From an uncultured Anaerosacchariphilus sp. (lineage in GTDB: Bacteria > Bacillota > Clostridia > Lachnospirales > Lachnospiraceae): a stretch of DNA of 11,136 nt. Positions within the stretch are counted from its first letter, which is position 1. Each line of letters starts with the position of its first letter. The DNA lies in contig CAKROP010000040.1 of assembly GCA_934373375.1 (NCBI GenBank), positions 1-11,136 on the forward strand. The letters run 5' to 3'. Positions 6,043-11,136 of this stretch are shown in pieces. The notes under the pieces were generated by a model. The model searched no databases and had not been told where the DNA came from. It was given only the letters and a program-made list of their open reading frames with translations. Made by a program: the position numbers and the translations under genes.

Positions 6043-6165
6043 TTTCTTTTTTACCGCCTCCCTGTCTTTCTCTATATTTATGGCGTCCGGGCACGTTCCA
6101 TTCCCTTTTCTGTCCCGCCTGTGCCTTCCCGGCGACTGATATTTTGGGGAAATCCCCTGTAATCC

Positions 6166-6194
6166 TTGTTTTTTCATGGCTTTTTTATTATAAT
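6166..6194 (+). promoter_or_regulatory. vegetative (SigA-type) promoter of the malQ-plsC-ddl-murF operon
   Basis: TTGTTT (6166-6171) and a perfect TATAAT (6189-6194) are spaced by 17 bases. Transcription would start near 6201, giving a leader of about 30 bases with AAGGAGGAG at 6218-6226 before the malQ ATG at 6231. The -10 sits within ATTATAAT (6187-6194), which is its own reverse complement, so a TATAAT is also presented leftward. The leftward -35 position has no good match. Confidence 0.7.
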
Positions 6195-6201
6195 AGCGGA
6201 A

Positions 6202-6215
6202 GGTGAAGCTTCACC
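6202..6215. promoter_or_regulatory. perfect 14-bp palindrome in the malQ leader, candidate operator
   Basis: GGTGAAGCTTCACC is a perfect dyad starting at the predicted +1 of the malQ promoter and ending two bases before the AAGGAGG. Its position suits a repressor site that blocks RNA polymerase. As RNA it could form only a 5-bp stem with an AGCU tetraloop, which might partly mask the ribosome-binding site. No regulator can be assigned from the sequence. Confidence 0.45.
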
Positions 6216-6230
6216 CCAAGGAGGAGAATT

Positions 6231-7754
6231 ATGCGTTTAAAAATGACTACCGCCGAGGATCCGACCAATTACCGGTACAGCGGCGTTCTGGCACACCCAA
6301 CTTCCTTCCCGTCCCCCTACGGAATCGGTGATTTTGGAAAGGGCGCCTATGATTTCATAGATTTTCTGGCCGAGAGCGGGCAACATCTGTGGCAGATTCT
6401 GCCCATGGTACCCATCACCTCATTCGGCAACTCACCCTATCAGGGCTATTCCGTGTTTGCGGGCGAACCGCTTCTCATCAGCCCTGAGCTTCTTCTGAAG
6501 GCTGGACTGCTGGATCAGGGCGACCTGCAGAATATTCCGAATTTCGACCCGGGTCGGGTGGATTATGACCGGGTACGCGAATACAAGTATTCCCTTTATA
6601 AGAAGGCCTTTGATTGCTTCGAAAAGTCTGAGGATCCGGATCTTCAGAAAAACTACGATGAATTCTGCCAGAAAAATGAGGACTGGCTCGCCGATTACTG
6701 CCTCTACATGGCCCTGAAGGAGGCGCAGGACGATCTCCCCTGGACCAAATGGCCCGAGTCCCTGCGGAATCTGGATAAGCAGAACCGGGCATTCTGGGAG
6801 GAGAAACTGAAAATGGGCATCCATTATCAGGCTTTCCTGCAGTTTATGTTCAATACCCAGTGGTATACGCTGAAAAAATATGCCAACGACAAAGGCATTG
6901 CCATCGTAGGCGATATTCCCATCTTCGTATCCCCCGACGGAGCCGACGTATGGGCCAACCGGAAGCTGTTCCAGGTGGATACCAAGGGCTATCCGTCCGC
7001 AGTGGCAGGCGTTCCGCCCGACTATTTCAGCGCTACCGGCCAGAAGTGGGGCAATCCGCTCTACGACTGGAAGGAACATAAAAAAGAGGGCTACCGTTGG
7101 TGGATCGATCGGGTAAAGCATCAGCTTGACCAGGTGGATTATGTGCGCATCGACCATTTCCGGGGCTTCGAGGCCTATTGGGAGGTTCCGGTGGACGCTG
7201 AGACAGCCATGACCGGCGAGTGGAAAAAGGGACCGGGCGCGGATCTGTTTCTGGCCATCCAGAAAGAGCTGGGCGACGATCTTCCCATTTTCGCAGAGGA
7301 TCTGGGCCTGATTACGCCCGAAGTGGTAGCGCTTCGCGACCAGTTTGACTTCCCCGGAATGCGGATTCTGCAGTTCGCCTTTGAGGGCGGTGAAAGTACT
7401 TTTCTGCCCCACCAGTTCGATACCCGCAACTGCATCTGCTACACCGGAACCCATGACAATGACACCACTGTGGGCTGGTATCAGCACACATCCGAATATG
7501 CCCGTGACAAGGTACGCCGCTATATGAACACCGACGCTTCCAGCGTCAGCTGGGATTTCATCCGGATCTGCCTGGGCACCATTGCCCGCTACGCTATTTT
7601 CCCGGTACAGGATCTTCTGAAGGTGGGCAGCGACTGTCGCATGAACACGCCGGGAACTGCAGAACACAACTGGGAATGGCGTTTCCGCGAAGGCGAACTG
7701 AACTCCGGCATGGCCGGCGGACTGCGCCAGATGACGGAATTGTTCGGACGATAG
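6231..7754 (+). CDS. malQ: 4-alpha-glucanotransferase (amylomaltase, GH77)
   Basis: The enzyme transfers alpha-1,4-glucan segments between maltodextrins in the cytoplasm, releasing glucose and making longer chains for phosphorylase or glycogen metabolism. The protein has 507 residues, the usual bacterial length without an N-terminal extension. The early GVLAHPTSFPSPYGIGDFG region (18-36) and HLWQILPM (52-59) are typical of GH77. The three catalytic carboxylates are visible: nucleophile Asp308 in VRIDHFRGFEAYW, acid/base Glu356 in FAEDLGL, and Asp409 in GTHDNDTT. GDIPIFVSPDGADVW (227-241) is also conserved. AGGAGG at 6219-6224 lies 6 bases before the ATG. It is the first gene of a four-gene operon whose other members make phospholipid and peptidoglycan. 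Its stop codon (7752-7754) overlaps the AGGAGG of plsC. Confidence 0.96.
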   Translation: MRLKMTTAEDPTNYRYSGVLAHPTSFPSPYGIGDFGKGAYDFIDFLAESGQHLWQILPMVPITSFGNSPYQGYSVFAGEPLLISPELLLKAGLLDQGDLQNIPNFDPGRVDYDRVREYKYSLYKKAFDCFEKSEDPDLQKNYDEFCQKNEDWLADYCLYMALKEAQDDLPWTKWPESLRNLDKQNRAFWEEKLKMGIHYQAFLQFMFNTQWYTLKKYANDKGIAIVGDIPIFVSPDGADVWANRKLFQVDTKGYPSAVAGVPPDYFSATGQKWGNPLYDWKEHKKEGYRWWIDRVKHQLDQVDYVRIDHFRGFEAYWEVPVDAETAMTGEWKKGPGADLFLAIQKELGDDLPIFAEDLGLITPEVVALRDQFDFPGMRILQFAFEGGESTFLPHQFDTRNCICYTGTHDNDTTVGWYQHTSEYARDKVRRYMNTDASSVSWDFIRICLGTIARYAIFPVQDLLKVGSDCRMNTPGTAEHNWEWRFREGELNSGMAGGLRQMTELFGR

Positions 7755-7763
7755 GAGGCTGCC

Positions 7764-8495
7764 ATGATACGTTTAATACTTGTAGCAATTGTGCTTTTTG
7801 GCTTTCTGATTCTTGGAATTCCGCTTCTGCTCATTGAGTGGGTAATTGGAAAATTTAACCAGAAATGGAAGGATTACAGTTCTCTTCGCCTGGTGCAGGG
7901 CGCGTTTAAGCTAATCATGTTCATGACCGGCGTAAAGCTCACGGTCATCGGCGAGGAAAATGTGCCAAAGGACAAAGCGGTGCTCTATGTGGGCAACCAC
8001 CGCAGTTATTTCGACGTGGTGATGACCTACGCCCGCTGTCCGAGGCTTACCGGCTATGTGGCCAAAATCGAAATGCTGCGCTATCCGCTCTTACGGGACT
8101 GGATGAAGAATCTCTACTGCCTGTTCCTGGATCGGGATGACATTAAGGCCGGACTGAAAACGATTCTCAAGGGAATGGAATATATTAAAAATGGAATCTC
8201 CATCTGCATTTTCCCGGAGGGAACAAGAAATCACCACGATGAGCTGCTTCCCTTTAAGGAAGGCAGCATGAAGATGGCTGAGAAAACCGGCTGTCCGATT
8301 ATTCCCATGGCCATTACCAATTCCGCGGAGATTTTCGAGGATCACATCCCGTTTATCCACCGTTGTCATGTGATTCTGGAGTACGGCGAGCCGATTCTGG
8401 TCTCCGAGCTCTCCAAAGAGGAGAAAAAATTCCTGGGTGCTTATACCCAGCAGAAGATTCAGGCAATGCTGGATAAGAATAAGGCATTGTTATAA
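7764..8495 (+). CDS. plsC: lysophospholipid acyltransferase (1-acyl-sn-glycerol-3-phosphate acyltransferase type)
   Basis: This 243-residue membrane-bound acyltransferase probably converts lysophosphatidic acid to phosphatidic acid. An N-terminal hydrophobic segment (3-28) anchors it. The four family blocks are present in order: NHRSYFD (78-84, with His79 and Asp84 as the HX4D catalytic pair), LFLDRDD (120-126, with Arg124), FPEGTRN (150-156, phosphate binding) and CPIIPMAI (177-184). The domain ends in a beta-strand HVILEYGEPI typical of PlsC. Exact acyl-acceptor specificity cannot be read, so plsC is a family-level symbol. The AGGAGG (7753-7758) overlaps the malQ stop and lies 5 bases before the ATG, giving tight coupling. 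The next gene, ddl, starts 13 bases after its stop. Confidence 0.92.
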   Translation: MIRLILVAIVLFGFLILGIPLLLIEWVIGKFNQKWKDYSSLRLVQGAFKLIMFMTGVKLTVIGEENVPKDKAVLYVGNHRSYFDVVMTYARCPRLTGYVAKIEMLRYPLLRDWMKNLYCLFLDRDDIKAGLKTILKGMEYIKNGISICIFPEGTRNHHDELLPFKEGSMKMAEKTGCPIIPMAITNSAEIFEDHIPFIHRCHVILEYGEPILVSELSKEEKKFLGAYTQQKIQAMLDKNKALL

Positions 8496-8508
8496 TTAGG
8501 AGGATATT

Positions 8509-9558
8509 ATGAAAATCGTAGTTTTAGCCGGAGGAACCAGCACCGAGCGTGATGTATCCCTGATTTCCGGAAGCAATATTTACCGCGCACTGAAAAAGAA
8601 AGGCCATGACGCCATTCTGGTTGATCTGTATCTGGGCTATGAAGGTGACCTGGCTATCAATGAAGATATTTTTAAGGCAAATGTGGAATGGGATAAGGAT
8701 GTAACCGCCATCTCTGCAGAACAGCCGGATCTGTCTCATCTGAAGGAGCTCCGCAAGGACGGCGGCAAGAGCCTGTTCGGTCCCAATGTGCTGGCGCTCT
8801 GCGATATGGCTGACATCGTATTCCTGGGACTTCACGGAGCCAACGGCGAAGATGGCCGCGTACAGGCCACCTTCGATCTGATGGGCATTCCCTATACCGG
8901 AACCGATTATCTGAGCAGCGCTATCGCCATGGATAAGAGCCTGTCCAAGCAGATGTTCCGTGCGGCAGGAATCCCGACCCCGAAGGGAATCACCGCTAAG
9001 AACGGTCAGAAGATTGACCCGTCCACTGTCCCCTATCCCTGCATGGTAAAGACCACCTGCGGTGGATCCAGCGTGGGAACCTACCGGGTGGAGAAGCCCG
9101 AAGAGCTGCAAAAGGCCCTTGACGATGCTTATTCCTTCGGCGACGACGTCATCATCGAGCAGTTCGTCTCCGGCCGCGAGTTCTCTGTGGGCGTAGTAGA
9201 CGGCAAGGCTTACCCGATCATCGAGATTGCGCCGATTCACGGCTTCTATGATTATAAAAACAAATACCAGGCCGGAAGTACCATCGAGACCTGCCCGGCA
9301 GATCTGCCCAAAGAGCTGACTCAGAAAATGCAGCACTACGCAGAGATGGTATTTGAAGCACTTGGCATGCGCTCCTACGCACGCATGGACTTCATGCTGG
9401 ATACAGAGACCCTGGAAATGTACTGCCTGGAAGCCAACACCCTGCCGGGTATGACGCCCACCAGTCTGCTGCCCCAGGAGGCTGCTGCTTTGGGCATGTC
9501 CTTCGAGGATCTGTGCGAAAAGCTGATTCAGGTTTCCCTGAAAAATCAAGAGGTATAA
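8509..9558 (+). CDS. ddl: D-alanine--D-alanine ligase
   Basis: This ATP-grasp enzyme joins two D-Ala molecules for the terminus of the peptidoglycan stem. The protein has 349 residues. N-terminal substrate-binding motifs are AGGTSTERDVSL (7-18, Glu13) and LGLHGANGEDGRVQ (107-119). The central ATP-grasp signature GGSSVG (185-190) follows Lys181, and EQFVSGREFSVGV (217-229) is typical. The metal-binding end is present: ARMDFM (Asp294) and LEANTLPGMTPTS (Glu308, Asn310). The omega loop reads FYDYKNKY (246-253); Tyr253 at the position equivalent to E. coli DdlB Tyr216 points to D-Ala-D-Ala rather than D-Ala-D-lactate synthesis, so a vancomycin-susceptible type wall. AGGAGG (8498-8503) lies 5 bases before the ATG. 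It runs straight into murF, the enzyme that uses its product. Confidence 0.96.
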   Translation: MKIVVLAGGTSTERDVSLISGSNIYRALKKKGHDAILVDLYLGYEGDLAINEDIFKANVEWDKDVTAISAEQPDLSHLKELRKDGGKSLFGPNVLALCDMADIVFLGLHGANGEDGRVQATFDLMGIPYTGTDYLSSAIAMDKSLSKQMFRAAGIPTPKGITAKNGQKIDPSTVPYPCMVKTTCGGSSVGTYRVEKPEELQKALDDAYSFGDDVIIEQFVSGREFSVGVVDGKAYPIIEIAPIHGFYDYKNKYQAGSTIETCPADLPKELTQKMQHYAEMVFEALGMRSYARMDFMLDTETLEMYCLEANTLPGMTPTSLLPQEAAALGMSFEDLCEKLIQVSLKNQEV

Positions 9559-10941
9559 ATGATGAAGCATATGTCTTTAGCAGAAATTGCAGCAGCCTGC
9601 GGCGGTACCTATGTGGGCAATGACAGCTTAAAAACTGTTGAGGTAAACGGCGTGGTCATTGACAGCCGCAAAGTAGAGCCCGGCTATCTCTTCGTGGCCG
9701 TAAAAGGTGAGCGGGTGGACGGCCATACCTTCATTCCGTCCGTCTTCGCCAAGGGCGCAGCCTGCGTCCTCTGTGAGGATGCGCCGGAGCAGCCGGCAGG
9801 TCCCTACATTCAGGTATCTTCCACCCTGGAAGCCATCAAGGACATCGCTGCCTACTACCGCAGCACCCTGACCATACCGGTGGTGGGGATCTCCGGCAGC
9901 GTAGGCAAGACCAGCACAAAAGAAATGATTGCCTCGATTCTCGGACAGCATTTTCACGTACTGAAGACCGAAGGCAATTTCAATAACGAAATTGGCCTGC
10001 CGCTGACCATCTTCCGCATCCGAGAAGAACACGAAGCGGCAGTCCTGGAAATGGGAATCAGCGACTTCGGTGAGATGACCAGGCTTGCCAGCATGGCAAA
10101 GCCGACTGTCTGCGTTCTCACCAATATCGGCCTCTGCCACCTGGAAAACCTGAAAACCCGGGACGGAATCCTGAAGGCCAAAACCGAAATGTTCGACCAG
10201 GCCATGCCAGGCGCGCAGATCATCGTAAATGGCGACGACGATAAACTCATCACACTAAAAAGCCGAACCCCGCAGCCGACCTTCTTCGGCCTGGATCCTT
10301 CTCTGGATCTCTACGCCGAAAACGTGGAAAACTTAGGGCTGGCCGGTAGCCGCTGTGACTTCGTGACCAAAGCGGGCCGCTTCACCGCCACCATTCCGAT
10401 ACCCGGCCACCACATGGTCTACAACGCCCTGGCCGGCACAGCCGTAGGCCTGGCGCTGGGCCTGACCCTGGACGAGATCCGGACCGGAATCGAAACTCTG
10501 AAGCCCGTCAGCGGTCGAAACCATCTGATCCACACAGACAAATGGGATATCCTCGACGACTGCTATAACGCCAACCCCGTCTCCATGGCCGCGTCCCTGG
10601 ACGTGCTGACCAACGCACTGGGCCGTAAAGTAGCCATCCTCGGCGACATGGGCGAGCTGGGCGAAAACGAAAAGCTGCTCCATTACAACGTGGGCTGCCA
10701 CGCCGCCGACGACCGGATCGACGCCATCTTCGCCGTAGGCGAGTTGTCCAAAGAGCTAGTAGAAGGCGTACATGCAAAAGCTCCGGACGGCAAGCTTATC
10801 TGTAAGCACTTTGATACAAAAGAGGCTCTCTTCGAGGCACTGCCGCTGCTGCTGATGCAGGGTGACTCCATTCTGGTAAAAGCTTCCCATTTCATGGAGT
10901 TCCCGGAGATCGTAAAGTGGCTGGAAGATCACGGCAACTAA
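9559..10941 (+). CDS. murF: UDP-N-acetylmuramoyl-tripeptide--D-alanyl-D-alanine ligase
   Basis: The enzyme adds the D-Ala-D-Ala made by Ddl to UDP-MurNAc-tripeptide, the last cytoplasmic step in making the stem peptide. The protein has 460 residues, normal for MurF. An N-terminal UDP-binding domain (to about 105) includes VVIDSRKVEPGYLFVAVKG (32-50). The ATPase domain has the P-loop GISGSVGKTSTKE (110-122), GNFNNEIGLPLT (139-150), EMGISDFGEM (164-173), TNIGLCHLENL (188-198) and KAKTE (206-210), which should hold the carbamylated lysine. The C-terminal domain has ILDDCYNANPVSM (331-343) and LGDMGELG (361-368). The ATG at 9559 directly abuts the ddl stop. A second ATG at 9562 is an equally good start, and its 8-base spacing to AAGAGG (9548-9553) is more usual. 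It is the last visible gene of the operon. Confidence 0.96.
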   Translation: MMKHMSLAEIAAACGGTYVGNDSLKTVEVNGVVIDSRKVEPGYLFVAVKGERVDGHTFIPSVFAKGAACVLCEDAPEQPAGPYIQVSSTLEAIKDIAAYYRSTLTIPVVGISGSVGKTSTKEMIASILGQHFHVLKTEGNFNNEIGLPLTIFRIREEHEAAVLEMGISDFGEMTRLASMAKPTVCVLTNIGLCHLENLKTRDGILKAKTEMFDQAMPGAQIIVNGDDDKLITLKSRTPQPTFFGLDPSLDLYAENVENLGLAGSRCDFVTKAGRFTATIPIPGHHMVYNALAGTAVGLALGLTLDEIRTGIETLKPVSGRNHLIHTDKWDILDDCYNANPVSMAASLDVLTNALGRKVAILGDMGELGENEKLLHYNVGCHAADDRIDAIFAVGELSKELVEGVHAKAPDGKLICKHFDTKEALFEALPLLLMQGDSILVKASHFMEFPEIVKWLEDHGN

Positions 10942-10995
10942 GACAGCCGGAGACCAAGGGAATTTTTCCCCACACAAGTATACTATCGAGAACCA

Positions 10996-11128
10996 GGGCA
11001 GGGACTTTGTAGTTCTCCAGTGTACAGCGTTTTAGCGGACACTGTATGCCACCTGCGGACCTCGCGTCCGTGGGTGGCATACTGCGTCCGATAAACGATG
11101 AACACGGAAAACAACAAAGCCCCTGCCC
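10996..11128. repeat. long imperfect palindrome (about 133 nt) after murF; unidentified hairpin element
   Basis: The gene-free stretch after murF (10942-11136) contains an inverted repeat that pairs almost end to end. Outer arms 10996-11010 and 11114-11128 match at 14 of 15 positions (GGGCAGGGACTTTGT against ACAAAGCCCCTGCCC). Pairing continues through 11012-11018 with 11106-11112, 11020-11023 with 11102-11105, 11031-11034 with 11092-11095, and 11036-11040 with 11086-11090. The innermost stem is 17 pairs (11044-11060 with 11066-11082, two of them G-T) around a CTCGC loop. By hand count about 55 of some 65 positions per arm pair. No T-run follows the 3' arm before the window ends, so it is not an obvious intrinsic terminator, and it has no convincing ORF. 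It could be a miniature palindromic element (MITE-like) or a structured RNA; I cannot tell which. Confidence 0.75.
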
Positions 11129-11136
11129 GTCCGTCC

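Noticed and set aside
6146..6157. GGGGAAATCCCC inverted repeat upstream of malQ
   Set aside because: It has only 4-bp arms and no T-run, and it is not placed for a recognisable operator or terminator. Probably chance.
6432..7667. Long minus-strand open frame (411 codons) opposite malQ
   Set aside because: It lies wholly inside malQ, whose GH77 catalytic motifs are unmistakable. Its translation shows no coherent domain, as expected for an antisense shadow of a codon-biased gene.
8488..8496. TGTTATAAT resembling an extended -10 promoter just before ddl
   Set aside because: It overlaps the plsC stop and is immediately followed by the AGGAGG. A transcript starting there would begin at or after the ribosome-binding site.
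8524..9570. Long minus-strand open frame (348 codons) opposite ddl
   Set aside because: It is fully antisense to ddl, which carries every expected ligase motif. It has no family-like sequence and no convincing ribosome-binding site.
10958..10970. Short hairpin (GGGAA, TTT loop, TTCCC) after the murF stop as a terminator
   Set aside because: It has only five pairs, and the sequence after it is CACACAAG rather than a T-run, so it lacks intrinsic terminator features.
10892..11080. Minus-strand open frame across the end of murF and the palindrome
   Set aside because: It has no ribosome-binding site, overlaps murF and the inverted repeat, and gives no recognisable protein.

Overview
The window looks like a chromosomal stretch from a Gram-positive, endospore-forming anaerobe of the class Clostridia, most likely Lachnospiraceae. 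The evidence is strong AGGAGG ribosome-binding sites throughout, vegetative promoters of the TGnTATAAT type, a SPOCS/DUF3794-LysM protein typical of spore formers, and the gene content and order. The family-level call is inference. Nearly all of the DNA is coding, moderately GC-rich, with short intergenic gaps. I see no IS element, phage gene, CRISPR array, tRNA or rRNA.

Layout. (1) Positions 1-180 hold the 5' end of a leftward gene cut by the window edge and a divergent promoter region. (2) Positions 181-624 encode a small rightward single-pass membrane protein of unknown function. Its terminator hairpin (643-673) is shared with the leftward operon that converges on it. (3) Positions 3984 down to 672 are a leftward operon: ispE (isoprenoid precursor synthesis), a GntR/FCD regulator, a small membrane protein, murI (D-glutamate for peptidoglycan) and a DUF1934 protein. 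Stop and start codons overlap or nearly touch at several junctions. Its promoter lies inside the terminator hairpin of the gene upstream, and an operator-like TGTATACA palindrome sits at the predicted transcription start. (4) Positions 6042 down to 4023 are a leftward pair: a PrcB-like lipoprotein and a SPOCS-LysM protein, with a possible sporulation-type promoter in front of the latter. (5) Positions 6166-10941 are a rightward operon: malQ (4-alpha-glucanotransferase), a PlsC-type acyltransferase, ddl (D-Ala-D-Ala ligase) and murF. The malQ leader carries a perfect 14-bp palindrome. (6) Positions 10942-11136 have no gene. They hold a roughly 133-nt imperfect palindrome that can fold almost end to end into one long hairpin.

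Functionally the window centres on building the cell envelope. MurI, Ddl and MurF supply D-Glu, D-Ala-D-Ala and the finished UDP-MurNAc-pentapeptide. IspE feeds the isoprenoid pathway that yields undecaprenyl carrier. The PlsC-like enzyme makes phospholipid, and the SPOCS-LysM protein probably belongs to the spore envelope. MalQ is the outlier, a glucan-metabolism enzyme at the head of an envelope operon. No clearly novel multi-gene system is visible. The most interesting unexplained items are the terminal long palindrome, the compact regulatory region of the ispE operon, the malQ leader palindrome and the lipoprotein/SPOCS pair.
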